Positions 52,975 to 63,830 of a DNA stretch of 64,000 nucleotides are shown here, one piece after another. Positions within the stretch are counted from its first letter, which is position 1; every line of letters begins with the position of its first letter. The notes under the pieces were generated by a model. That model was not told the origin of the DNA. It saw only the letters and a program-made list of their open reading frames with translations, and made no database searches. The translations under genes were made by a program, and so were the position numbers. Source of the DNA: Tupaia tana (taxonomy: Eukaryota > Chordata > Mammalia > Scandentia > Tupaiidae); the NCBI GenBank assembly GCA_026018925.1, contig JAKSZU010000004.1, positions 108,621,498-108,685,497 on the forward strand. Direction: 5' to 3'.

Positions 52975-53270
52975 ATGACAAGCATCTCGGGGTCATTCTC
53001 AACTCCTCTCTCCCACAGGCCTCAGAGCCAGTCTCTCCAAAGGCCACTTCTGTCCACCGTCAGTGTAGACCGGAATCTGGTCACATCCTATCACCTCTCT
53101 GCTCCCACCGGGGCCATGCTCACGTTCCGCCACAGCCTCCCAACCGGGCCACCTGCTTCCTCTTGTCACCTGCAAGGCTGACATTCAACACAGCGCCCAG
53201 CGTGGTCCTACTAAGAACAAAATCAGATAATGCTACTCCCCTGCTTGAAATTCACTCCCATGTCACTGAT
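52975..53270 (+). repeat. L2-like fragment
   Basis: TCGGGGTCATTCTCAACTCC, CTCCCAACCGGGCCACCTGC, AAATCAGATAATGCTACTCC and CCTGCTTGAAATTCACTCCC are in the order of a common mammalian LINE 3' region (L2-class as remembered). Confidence 0.5.
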
Positions 53271-53415
53271 GAGAAAAGAGAGACTTGCAGAGGTTTAGCT
53301 GACGTGCTCGACTTTGCACAGCTAGTACCCGGGGGTGTGCCAGGATGCACAAGTCCGCCGTTACGCCACCGCCTAACTTCGTTCTGAGGGCCGCCCTGAT
53401 CAGATGAGAGAATGA

Positions 53416-53690
53416 GGGACCAGCAGTTAGCCTAACGGCAACGTCGCTGAATTCCCATGTAGCCGACCGCAGTTCCAATCCCAGACCCGGTGACTTAAAC
53501 TCACGCTGGGCGCGTGTGCGTGCGTGCCCAAGATCCCGAGAGGAGAATGGAGGAGAAGGGATTGTGGTGTGGCCCTCCCCCCAGAGGGTGATTACTCGCT
53601 TTCTATCTCTGTCTCTCTCTGCCTTCTGGCGAGTGCACGTGCCCTATAGCAAAAGCCTTCTCAAAAGAAAAAAAAAGAAAGGAAAAAAAA
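53416..53690 (+). repeat. tRNA-SINE, long form, young
   Basis: Sense near-consensus copy flanked by a perfect 11-bp duplication, TGAGAGAATGA (53405-53415 and 53691-53701). The B box is altered (AGTTCCAATCCC). Confidence 0.94.
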
Positions 53691-53701
53691 TGAGAGAATG
53701 A

Positions 53702-54328
53702 CACTGCAAATTAGAAGCTCTGTGTGACCACAAGGTGATACCAGCACCATTATCAGCCCAAGTTCCTGACATGGCAGGGCTGAGGGGATGAGGTTGCCCC
53801 CCACACTGAGATGCCGTGGAGAAGAAGGCTACAGGGTGCCTTCCTCTTCCCACAGAGAGCCCCAACCAAGAAACCCACAGCCCAGGCTGCAGCAACTTGG
53901 AACTTGGGCTGAAACAGGCAAGTGGGGACCAAGAGGCAATGGAAAGGCAGGAGGATGGCGGTGCGCCTACGCCTGCGACGGCAGCCAACACACAGCCCCA
54001 GCCCAGCCCGGCCCCGACGCTCACGTGCAAGTCTTAGCTGCAGTGTGCATCCCGGTCCCTTCCCGTGGCCCTGCTCCCACACTCAGCTCCATGCAGAGGG
54101 TTAGGGAACAGGGACAGATGAGGCACTACAGAGCCACAAAGCATCTTTGGGCAGCAGGACTCCTGGTTTGGGATCGCAGTGGCAAGTGTACAGACATGTG
54201 TACAGATACGTGCATGCTCATGTGCACACACGAACACACATGGGACCTGGTATGGTTACATAATGTGCTAGAGCCAGAAGCTAGAAGGAATAGATTTAAA
54301 ACAACCCCTCCTTACCACAGAAGTAAAA
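53702..54328. other. Unique intron sequence
   Basis: The 181-aa plus frame (53788-54333) has low-complexity Pro/Arg content and no recognisable domain; probably chance. Confidence 0.4.
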
Positions 54329-54342
54329 AATGACAAGTTAGG

Positions 54343-54602
54343 GGACCAGCAGTTGGCATAATGGCTATGTCGCTGATTTCTCACGTAGTCAACCGCAGTT
54401 CGAGTCCCGGACCCAGTGGCTTAAACTCACACTGAGTGCGTGTGCGTGCATGCCCAAGATCCTGAGAGGAGAATGGAGGAGAAAGGATTGCGGTGTGACC
54501 ATCCCCCCTGGGGGGTGATTTCTCGCTTTCTGTCTCTCTATGTCTTTCTGTCTTTCTGGCGAGTGCATGCACCCTATAGCAACCCCCCCCCCCCAAAAAA
54601 AT
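54343..54602 (+). repeat. tRNA-SINE, long form, young
   Basis: Sense copy flanked by a perfect 14-bp duplication, AATGACAAGTTAGG (54329-54342 and 54603-54616). A C-run has replaced part of the usual A-rich end after CACCCTATAGCAA. Confidence 0.94.
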
Positions 54603-54682
54603 AATGACAAGTTAGGATACCCCCAACCAGAGGAAGTCTTGAAGAAACGTGAACTTTTAAGGAAGTCTAGTCTATTCTATTG

Positions 54683-55112
54683 TTGGGAACAGAAAATACC
54701 TAAGTCTGGTTAATTTATAAAAGTAAAGGTTTGAGAACAAGTAGATGGCATAATGGTTATGTCGCTGGACTCCCACATAGTCGACCATGTTTCGAGTCCT
54801 GGACCCAGTGGCTTAAAATTCATGCCAGGTGCTTGTGTGTGTGTGCCCAAAATCCTCAGAGGAGAATGAAGGAGAAGAGAGTGAAGTGTGGCTATCACCC
54901 CTGGAGGGTGATTTCTCTCTTTGTGTCTCTCTGGCTCTCTCTGTCTCACCGGTGACCACACGAGCCCTACAGCAAAAATCTCTCTGAAATAATTTAAAAA
55001 TACAGGTTTATTCCGCTCACAGTTCGAAGGCCCAGGGTACAGGGGCTGCATATAGTGACAGCCTTCTTGCTGGTGGGAGCTCTGCAGAGTCCCAAGGGAG
55101 TGAGGGCAGCAC
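54683..55112 (-). repeat. MaLR-type LTR fragment split by a SINE
   Basis: GGAACAGAAAATACCTAAGT, GGTTAATTTATAAAAG and, after the SINE, GGTTTATTCCGCTCACAGTT, GGGGCTGCATATAGTGACAG. Same family and orientation as 12706 and 30559. No coding sequence. Confidence 0.65.
54733..55004 (+). repeat. tRNA-SINE, long form, in the LTR
   Basis: AACAAGTAGATGGCATAATG head, TTTCGAGTCCTGGACC B box and CGAGCCCTACAGCAAAAATC end. AGGTTT lies on both sides. Confidence 0.88.
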
Positions 55113-55125
55113 ACAGTGAGAGAGC

Positions 55126-55375
55126 CAGGTCATAGCTCAGCGGTAATGCTCAAGGGAAGCTGGATCCACGTGGCCACTGCAGTTCAAATCCCCAGGCTGG
55201 TCCACCTGAGATGCACCTGGCACGCGCGTGAGTGCCCAAGATGTGACGGGACGGGCTGCAGGACTGCAGGAAGGGGGTCACAGCACGGTCAGACCCAGTG
55301 CAGGTGTCTCTCTCTCTCTCTCTCTCTCTCTCGTGCGTGTGCACACAGACATGCACACTCTATCAGGAATGAAAG
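55126..55375 (+). repeat. tRNA-SINE, third-family-like, with TC run
   Basis: CCAGGTCATAGCTCAGCGGT head with A-box-like TAGCTCAGCGG, B box GTTCAAATCCCC, a TC run (55307-55332) and a GAATGAAAGAGAAAAAC tail. The head is more tRNA-like than other copies. Confidence 0.7.
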
Positions 55376-55680
55376 AGAAAAACAAAGACGTGGCTCGGCG
55401 GGAGTGGCGCGTGCTGTTAAGAGGCTGTGTTCTGCACGGAGGGACCACATGGCAGGCCTGGATTCAATTCGTGATCCAAGCTGGAGGACACGATTGTAAC
55501 CCCAGTGACGGGGAAGCTGAGGCAGGAGGATGGCAAGCTCTAGGCTGGCAGCGTAGCAAGACTGTCTAAGACAAAGCTGGGCACCGTGGCGTGAGCCTGG
55601 AGCCCAGGTAGGAGCCCGAGACAGGGGGATTACAGCATGGAAAGACCTTGTCAAGGAAAAAAAAAAAAAAAAAAAAAAAC
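55376..55680 (+). repeat. Composite tRNA/7SL-derived SINE (tree-shrew Tu-like)
   Basis: The first ~115 bp look tRNA-derived (GTGGCTCGGCGGGAGTGG with B-box-like GGATTCAATTC). Then come Alu/7SL-like words: TTGTAACCCCAG (about 55494-55505) and GCTGAGGCAGGAGGATGGCA (55516-55535). A second 7SL-like start, GCTGGGCACCGTGGCGTGAG (55576-55595), is followed by CAGGGGGATTACAGC and an A-run (55657-55679). 7SL SINEs are limited to Euarchontoglires, and tRNA/7SL composites are reported for tree shrews. Only one such copy was noticed. Confidence 0.8.
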
Positions 55681-55769
55681 GAAGAAGGAAGGAGTAAAGG
55701 AAAATGGGAAGTGCCGGGAAAAGGGAGTTATCATTTTTACTGAATAGCTGATACTCAAGCAAAGATCTG

Positions 55770-56060
55770 AAGGCACTGGTAAGACATGAGCTTCAAAAGA
55801 GCATTCTGGGCAGGCAGGGCAGGCAGGGCAGCAGGCGCAGTGCCCTCAGGTGGAAGCATGACCAGCACGTTGGAGAAGCAGCGCAGAGTCTAGTGCAGCT
55901 GGAACACATTGGGCCAGGGGAATAGCGGAAGGGCTGCGATTAGCGGAGTTTTAGGAGAAGGCTGGATAGACGACTACAGGGGGCTTCAACTTTTCCTCTG
56001 GAAGCCAGTGGAGGGTGTCAGCAGAGGAATGACACGCTGGATGAGATGTCTTTCTTTTTT
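55770..56060 (+). repeat. Candidate mammal-wide repeat, class unassigned
   Basis: GAGCATTCTGGGCAGGCAGG, GCAGTGCCCTCAGGTGG, CTCTGGAAGCCAGTGGAGGG and GAGGAATGACACGCTGG follow the order of a widespread decayed mammalian repeat. It contains a short GGCAGGCAGG tandem. Confidence 0.5.
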
Positions 56061-56064
56061 CCTT

Positions 56065-56585
56065 TTTAACGTATTAAGGTGAAATTCGCATAGCACGTTG
56101 CAAAGGAAACAGTCTGTGGCATTCAGCACAGTCAGTGTGGCACAACCACCTCTGTCTAACTCCAAAACACTCCAAAACGAAACCTTTGCCCGTCAAAGCA
56201 GCTTTCCCTTCTTTCCTACACTTAAACAGGGCGCCCTCTAATCTGTGTTCTGTCTCTATCCATCTGCCTGTTCTGGGTATCTCCTATTACTGTAATACGA
56301 CATGTAACCTTTTGTAGCTAGCTTCGTTTACTCGGCATGTTGTCCCAGTTCGTTGCATCCAGTAGCCAGTATCTAGGTGCGAGCGTTCAGCGGCACGTGT
56401 CAGTACTGCCTCCTTTGTAGAGCTGAACAATATCCCATCGCATGGCACACCACAGTGTGTTCACCCCTTCATCACTGCTGGACTTCTCTGCTGTTGTGAA
56501 TAGTGCTGCCTTAACAGGCTTATCTGATTACCCACTTTCAGCTCTTTCAGGTATGCACCCAGGATGAAGTTTTAATAGGATCTTT
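56065..56585 (-). mobile_element. Antisense L1 3' region fragment
   Basis: TTAAGGTGAAATTCGCATAG, ACAACCACCTCTGTCTAAC, GAACAATATCCCATCGCATG and GTTGTGAATAGTGCTGCC follow the antisense order of an old L1 3' region. The copy is heavily decayed with no open frame. Confidence 0.7.
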
Positions 56586-56972
56586 CTCCATCATTACTGT
56601 GTTGAGATATATCTGTGGGGAGTACGAGGACGGGAGGAAAGCCAGCTGGGAGGCTGCACTTCAGTAAAAGGTGCCAAGGACTGAGCAGAAGAGACCAACG
56701 AGGCATTGGGAAAGGACAGAAAGTAGAGTGAGAACAAGTAAAGCGAGCGTTTCAAGGAACCATCAAATGCCACCGACAGACTGTGCACCGGCCCCTGGAT
56801 TCAGCACCAGGAGGTCAGCAAGTGTGGTGGGGCTGGGAAGGAAGCCTCATGGGGACAGGGATGCAGAAGGAAATGGCTCTTCCTAAGAGTTTTGCAGAAG
56901 GGCACAGAAATGGAGTGGGAGATGGAGAGGGATCTAAGGTCAACGTTCATTTTTTGTTTTGTTTTTCTTATT

Positions 56973-57228
56973 TTTTTTTAAAGAGGTTTTTGCTATAGGT
57001 CGCGTGTGTTCGCTGAAGAGACAGAGAGGGACAGAGAGACAGAAAGTGAGAAATCATCCCACAGGGGAGATGGCCATGCTGCAATCTCTTCTCCTCCATT
57101 CTCCTCTCAGGATCTTGGGCACGTGCGCGCACGTGCCCGGCATGCGTTCAAGCCACCGGGTCTGGGATTCAAACTGTGGTAGACTATGTGGGAGTCCAAC
57201 GACATAACCATTACATCATTTGCTGGTC
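56973..57228 (-). repeat. tRNA-SINE, long form
   Basis: Antisense copy: AAAGAGGTTTTTGCTATAGG tail side, head ending ATCATTTGCTGGTCCC. Confidence 0.9.
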
Positions 57229-57230
57229 CC

Positions 57231-57405
57231 TTTTAAGATTTATTTATTTATGTTATTATTATTATTATTTTAAGCACACATGTACTCACCAGAGAGAGAC
57301 AGACGGAGAGAGAAAGTGAGAAAGTAAGACACCAGGTGCGGGACTCAAACTACGGTTGTCCATGTGGGAGTCCAGCCCTCAACCACCATGCCACCTACTG
57401 GCCCC
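57231..57405 (-). repeat. tRNA-SINE, short form
   Basis: Abuts the previous SINE. T-rich ATTATT tail, GCACACATGTACTCACCAG, GGGACTCAAACTACGG, head ending CCACCTACTGGCCCCC. Confidence 0.85.
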
Positions 57406-59690
57406 CAAAAGTGTGTTTTAATGGGAGTCATTATGGAATGTTGGCTGACTGAAATGATTCAGAGTGAGGAGTCCCCAGGATGTAAGAGGGAGGTGGGGAG
57501 ACGTCCTAGGTCCAAGTGGGTGAGAGGGCTCACACGAGAACAGGGCACAGGAGAGGCAGGCATCAGCCTTAATACAGAGCGAGCCCCCCTCCCAGAGGCT
57601 CTGGGCAAAGCGTCTCAGAAACTCATACTGGAGAATGCCCAGTTCTGGACCACTCTGGGTTATCTGGCCTAAAACAAAGGAAGCCCAGCTGGAGCTGATC
57701 TAGCACAAACACTGAAGAGCTGATGTGTGATGGTGCACTATTCCCAGATAATTTTGCTTTGCGTCAGATTTACACATTGGGTGGTGTTCTTGGGCTAATG
57801 GAAAAGCCACCGTTACAAACGGTGAAGTCGAAGGTTCCGGAGTAAGCAGTGACTGGATAGCTGAAGGCCTGCACCTTAAACAGCGTGCCCAGTACGGAGC
57901 CATTTTACCATCCTGGTGGTATCGGCAGCAGCGATTCTCTCACACAATACATGCGTACAGAGACTAGGAAGTGAGATGGAAGGTGTGTCAACATGGCTTC
58001 TCGTCCTCCCAGTCAAGGGGGGAGCATAGCAGGAAGAGCAGAAAGGACCCAAAGCTCTGGCGTGAGTGTCTCCTCCATCACGTTAGCTGTGGGGCTGCAA
58101 GCTACTTCACCCCTCTGAGCTGCATCTCCCAGCTGCCCAGCCGTAATGCTCATGCCACCAGTCGTCAGCAGCACGTGAGATGCCTCTAAGAAAAACGGGT
58201 ACAACAGTCCGTGGTTACCTGGATAACCAGAGTTTAGCTTTGGGTTTCTATGGAAATGTTGAAAGCCATTGTAAAGACCCTGTGGCACGCCCGCAGGGGG
58301 GCTGCACTTCCTGTGCCCTGCACCCGACGCCGAGGAGCAGGACAGAGAGAGCCCTGGCATGTGACCTCTCCCAGAGTCTAGACTCATTACCTCATCCCAG
58401 GCCGAGCCACCAAGGCGCGCCCAGAGCTACCCACAGATGGACTTCCTGTTTCCTCACTCACTTCCATCACCTCGCCAAGCACATTTCAGTCCCTCGGAGG
58501 CCCTGAGACAAAAGAGGGTGAGATAATGAGTCTAGACTCCTCTTAGACATGGCCTCCAGCGGGTGTTCTCTCCCAGTGCTGACAGCAGGGGTGCTTAGAG
58601 TCCCTGTTGAAAACCAGCTTCTCCAAGCCTCTTTGCACAGGCTCTGCATTGCCAGCCCTCTGATAGACTCTACCAGGTCAGAGTTCAGCGAGCTAATAGA
58701 ATAAATGCAGGAAGACTGTCCCTGCGCCAAAGGACACCAGGAGTTCGGCCCCATTTAGACAACTTCCTGGTGCCCCTCCAAATCCACACAGTCCAACAGA
58801 ACTTTCTATGACAACGGAAACGTCTTCATCAGTGCTGTCCAATATGGTAGCCACCAGCCAAGTTCACATGCTTCTGAAGAAAGGGTCCTGAGGTGCTTGA
58901 AGCTGAGGCAGGAGTAGAGAAAGGAAGACGCTGGCACGTTCTTCCAGACAACCTCATCCTGCCCCTAGCTATCTGGCATGGCTCTGTCCTCCCCACCAGT
59001 CCAAATCCTCCCAGCCTTCCAGGGTCAGCCCGAGTCTTGTACCAGCAGCCTCCATACCCTAATTAAGGTCTTCTTTGGAAAGTCAGCAGTCTGTGTGGAT
59101 CGTACGTTAACAGCAAGTGCAACTGAAAGTCAAAGGAGATTCAAGAAACTTCCCATTGGGGCCACGAAGGCAGTATTCTCCGAGGAGAGGATGACTTCTC
59201 GTAGAGCCTTAAATTAGAATCGGAGCAAGCCGGGGACTCCGGAGTGAGCACAGATATGCAGACAGCAGCCCCAAGACATGTTCCACAGAAAACAGACCAG
59301 CATCATGGGCACCTGCCTTGCACAGAGAAGTACTAGCAGATGAAACGAGAAGCGAGTGCCTTCTGCCCGATGTGAAGTTGCTGGGAGTAGGATGAGAAGG
59401 GTCTTGAATGCCGTCTGACTTTGACCTCTACGTCATGGGAAATGGGGAGCCTTGACGCATTTCTGAGCGGGGAGACTTGAGGAAGGAACGCTGCAGGAAG
59501 AAGGCCTGCTCAGGCCAGCACAGGACAGACATGAGAAGGCTGGAGACTGGGTCGCCGTGGTTCTCCATGCAGAGCGTGACTTCTCTCCTCCCAGAAGTTT
59601 CAAGCATCCCAGTGACCACTTCCTCTCCTGTCGGACACCGCCGGCTGCCTTCCCAAATGCCATTTCCCAATCATTGCTTCTCTTTGATAA
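57406..59690. other. Unique intron sequence
   Basis: About 2.3 kb almost free of recognisable repeats; a decayed mammal-wide repeat may lie near 59370-59510. Frames of up to 124 aa lack recognisable domains. Confidence 0.4.
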
Positions 59691-59704
59691 AAAGGACCTT
59701 TACT

Positions 59705-59963
59705 GGGACCAGCAGTTAGTGTAATGGCTATGTTGCTGGACTCCCATGTAGTCAACTGCAGTTCAAGCCCCGGGCCCGGTGGCTTAAACTCAAACCGGGC
59801 GCGTGTACGTGCATGTCCAAGATCCGGAGAGGAGAATGGAGGAGAGGGGATGGCAGCGTGGCCATCCCCCCGGGGGGTGATTTCTCACTTTCTGTCTCTC
59901 TATCTCTCTCTGTCTTTCCGGCAAGCGCATGCACCCTATGGCAAAAACCTCTAAAAGAATAAG
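59705..59963 (+). repeat. tRNA-SINE, long form, young
   Basis: GGGACCAGCAGTTAGTGTAA head, ATGCACCCTATGGCAAAAAC end. ACCTTTACT before and ACTTTTACT after mark the duplication. Confidence 0.9.
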
Positions 59964-62370
59964 AACTTTTACTGGTGGGAAGTGACATGTCCCATCCCAC
60001 GCCATCCCATGGGAGAGTTGTGGTTATCCTCTCCTCCTTGTCAAGGACTAGCCTTGAGGGGAGCATGTTACAGCCGAAGAGACACAGGGCAGTCTGCTGG
60101 GTGCTTTGGAGGAAGACTTTCCTCGGTGAGCAAGAGGCAGGCCTTGCAAAAGTCCCTAGTCCCAGCCCTTCTTCTCACTATGGACCCTGCCACAGGAGGT
60201 AGAAAGCCATCCTGCAGGCACTGGGTGACACGCTGGACAATGACGTCAACACCCTGGGGACAGAGAGTGGGGACCTGGAGAGAGGCTGGACCCCCGATGA
60301 CCCTGCTGACCTGCTGAACCAAAAGAGACCTCTGACGTTGGGTCTAATCAAAGCAGCTCTCCTGCAGGTGTCAGTTTCTGTTCACTCAGCTTCGTGTAAC
60401 GTGCAGCCCAGTGACAACTAACTCATATGGTCCCCATGGGATTTGGCCACAGAGCTGATCTATGAATCCCGCAGATCCAGTCAATCAAAGCCCATCAAAG
60501 GGGTGTGCCGTAGGACACCCCTACAGGAGAAGGTGCTGGGGAAGCCAGAGCGGGACAGGGACCAAGACAGAAAAGTAGGTGTCACTAAGACCAGAGGCTT
60601 ACAGCAGGGAGAGAGCCAACACTTGACGCTTGCTCTGGGCAGGTAGAAATACCTGACCCCTCCCTGACCACTTAGCTCCCCAGGGTCTCCGTGTTCCGGA
60701 CTGAGTGCAAGGTCCCCTCCCTCCAGCGAGGCCCAAGTGAGACAAGCTGGGTGCATTCCCTGCCAGAGCCTCGCTGCCAATCATGCTTTACGGACACGAA
60801 AACAAATTCCGCCATATGTTAAAGTTAATTGCAAACATTTGCTGCTGAAGAGAGCTCCATTTTTCAAGAGCCCACAGAGATCTGGTTACACGAGTGGCTA
60901 CAGCATCAATGGCTCTCATTCCCTCACTGACCACAGCAGCGCCCAGGGGGTGGCAACCACACTGGGGCAGAGACCCCCACTCATTGCTCCCTCTCTTCCA
61001 GGCTGTCCCTGCCTCTACTGGGATCAAGAGCCTCTACCCAGGCCCAAGAGTGCACCCCCTCTACCGATACAGACTGAGGAGCATTGTGGGAGAGCGGGGA
61101 GGGCCGGAGCTGCAGGGGCAGGGAGAGACGATGGCCGGAAATGGTGGAAGGGTGAGGACATCCGGGACTGTCAGCAGGCTGTGTTGCACTGTCTGTGAGT
61201 GCTGGAATAAGACGCACGGAGAAGCCTAGCAGCCCCAGGGACACAGAGCAGTCAGGCTGGCTTGCTAGGGGTCTGCATGGGGCCTCAGAGCAATAGTTAT
61301 TGATGGTGTGGTTTAGGAAGAGGCCAGTGAGGGCAAACCTGGAGCTGATAAGGCCCTCCACTTGAAACACAGCCTGGGGAAGCTCCCCTAAAGCACGGAT
61401 GGCTGGGAGGGGGGCAGGCTTCTCCCATGCACATGCTTCTGGGGCCTCAGAGAGGCCTTTGTAAGCACATTCCCAACAGCACGACAGGGAGGTCGGAGCC
61501 GATGCATTACACCAACATTCCCACCCTTCCCCAGAGAAGCATTTTGTGGTTAGCATTTGCCTCACCGGAGCTGCAGACACAGCTGGGAGGAGCCACAGCA
61601 CAGAGAACTCCGGCCCAGGTATGAGCACCACTGGGGGTGTCTGGAGCCATTCCTGGCCCTTGCTGTTCAGGCAAATGCGAAGTGGCTGATTCCAAGCGAG
61701 CTCTTGGAGGAGGGATGTGTGAAGGCAGACTGTCCCTGAATGACCTGCCATGCCTGGGGACTCACTGCCCAGGCCTTCCCAGAGGGTGAGTCTCTATCCA
61801 CGGGTCCACAGCGGGGACTGGGCTTGGTGGCTGACAGGAACCCCATTTCACCCTGAGGGCACCTCCTAACAGCTAGTGCCGAGACTGTCAGTTCCCAGGG
61901 ATGCAGAGCCCATCCATCTATGGTCAGCTGGAAGGGGACAAAGTCTGGCAAGAGGTCAGGGCAGGCCCGTAGGAGCCGGTCCATTGAGGCCAACCTCAGG
62001 TTCCACTGGGCCCGTGCACTCAGGGCGCTCACCCGCCTCGCCCTCTTGCTCTCTCTGTCCACGTGAATTTCAGCACTTTGTTGCATGTCATTTGATTCAT
62101 AATAAATAAGTATTTACGAAGCTCGCCAGGCTGTGGGTCTCACAGAAACACACGGGTCCCTACCAAGAGAAGTCTCGTTGGGGGCTCAGGACACACGTAA
62201 AAGCAGCAAAGTGACGTGAGCGTCTAGAAAGAGCAGAAGGTGAGGGTGGGGGAGCGCTCAGTGAAGCGCCGCACAAGTCAGGCTCCTCCAGGAGAGCACG
62301 CAGGGCCACGGAGCTGCCACGAGGCAGTGCGAGGACAGGCAGAAAGCGCCTGCCGTCACCCCTTGCCCGA
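59964..62370. other. Unique GC-rich intron
   Basis: About 2.4 kb with no repeat recognised. It includes the longest open frame in unique sequence (60981-61751 minus, 256 aa), which has no recognisable motif, and the candidate element at 60745-60885. Confidence 0.45.
60745..60885. promoter_or_regulatory. Candidate conserved noncoding element
   Basis: A short AT-richer island in otherwise GC-rich intron, with CCAATCAT, a CCATATGTTAAAG stretch (CArG/E-box-like CATATG), TTAATTGC and CATTTGCTG. There is no repeat signature and no open frame of note. It is listed as a candidate on motif content alone. Confidence 0.25.
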
Positions 62371-62374
62371 GATA

Positions 62375-62490
62375 CTTCTGAAGGTGCTTAGTAAGTCCCA
62401 CGTCCCTCAGACCACTCAGTGAGTCAGACACGACCACCCCCATTTCACAGGTTGGGAAGTTGGGTACACAGAGGGTAAGGGACCATATAC
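62375..62490 (+). repeat. MIR-like fragment
   Basis: GTGCTTAGTAAGTCCC, CCCCCATTTCACAGGTTGGG and CACAGAGGGTAAGGGACC in sense MIR order. Confidence 0.45.
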
Positions 62491-63184
62491 CGTCACCCTG
62501 GCTGACTGTCACGTACCCACCCTGGTCCTGGCCTGGGATCCTGGAATGACTTTGCCCTCCCCTGGCCATCCCCTCTTCCCATCCCCGACACCTCTCACGT
62601 GTTTGCATTCACACTCCCGTTACTGTGTTTGGGGACTGTTTTGCACCTCTGCTGTGGTTTATGTCCTGGTGTTCACAAACACTGGTCCACATACATGAGC
62701 CCCATGACAGTACGTCTCTAGAGGGACACGGCCATTTTCGTATCCCCAGAACCCAGCGCAGTACTCACCATACTATACTGAGTACTTAACAAACAGGGCC
62801 AGATCCAGGAAGCACCATTGAGTTGAACTGATTTAGGGTTTGGGACACAGAAGTCGGTGCTTATTGCTGGTTGTCTCTAGGAACTGAGGGATGGCCAAAC
62901 CGCCCCTGGCTAGCCCACCTTCCCACTGCTGGACTCCAGGGGTGCATAGTTAACTGCAGAGATCAGACGTGGCAGCGGGACTGATGGATGGCCACCACCC
63001 TCATAAAGATCTGTGGGACGCGTCTCCAGCCACAGCCTCGGGGCTGCGAAGGCCCTTGGAACTTTACGGCGTTGTCGCCATGGCAGTCAAGGATGTAACG
63101 CACCGTGAAGGCAGAAGGCGGAATTCCCCCGGAGGTGAAACGCTGGTGGGAACCCATTCACTGGCTACAGTGACCTCCCAGGCC
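62491..63184. other. Unique intron sequence
   Basis: Nothing recognised. Confidence 0.35.
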
Positions 63185-63415
63185 CCGTACCCTCAGTGAG
63201 CCTCAGTTTCCCCAACGGCCAAACGAGACAATGAGGTCTACCTCATCAGGTGGTTGTGACAATTAAATACCGTGATATGATGGGTCATCAGAAAAGTCAT
63301 GAGGCATTTTTGCAGAGAATAAAACAGAAAAATGCATCATGGCTTTTCCGACAACACGATACATGAAGCTCGGTGGCTGGAAAATACTAGGCCCTCCATA
63401 ACAGCAGCTCCTGTT
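63185..63415 (-). repeat. MIR-like ancient SINE holding a MITE
   Basis: GAGCCTCAGTTTCCCCAACG, GACAATGAGGTCTACCTCAT and GTTGTGACAATTAAATACC form an antisense MIR; GGAAAATACTAGGCCCTCC continues it after the MITE at 63279-63359. Confidence 0.65.
63279..63359. mobile_element. Mariner-derived MITE, copy 6
   Basis: GGGTCATCAGAAAAGTCATG arm, GGCATTTTTGCAGAGAATAA loop and complementary arm GGCTTTTCCGACAACACG. It is inserted in a MIR. Confidence 0.88.
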
Positions 63416-63644
63416 TCCCTACGTGTCGGGGGACAGGAGTTCTGGCACTATCTTGTCTCGGCCAGAGCGAGTGCTTTTATTTTTGATTTTTTGATCTTGT
63501 TGAGATGTTTCCCATTTATTTATTTATTTAGACAATCAAATCAATGATATTACCATATGCATCATTTTCAATAGAGAATTTTACATACTTGAGTCTGTTA
63601 AGTGTTTTTTTCCTTTTCCCCTTTCACCTGTTACCATTTTTTAT
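63416..63644. other. AT-rich intron sequence
   Basis: T-rich stretch with TTTATTTATTTATTTA; possibly LINE-derived but not assignable. Confidence 0.3.
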
Positions 63645-63830
63645 TTTTTAAGGAATTATTTACTTTATGTATTATGATGATTATTATTAATTTGCTCTAG
63701 GGCATGTGTGCTCACTGCAGAAAGACAGAGAGGGAAAGCGAGAAAGCGAGCCACCAGGTCTGGAACTAGAACTGCGGTCTACCATGTGGGAGTCTAGCAC
63801 CTTAACCACCACGCCACCTGTTGGCCCCAT
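63645..63830 (-). repeat. tRNA-SINE, short form
   Basis: T/A-rich tail, GGGCATGTGTGCTCACTGC, GGAACTAGAACTGCGG (B-box region), head ending CCACCTGTTGGCCCC. Confidence 0.88.

Noticed and set aside
53788..54333. 181-aa plus-strand frame
   Set aside because: Proline/arginine-rich composition, overlapping frames on both strands, no domain, and it runs into the duplication at a young SINE.
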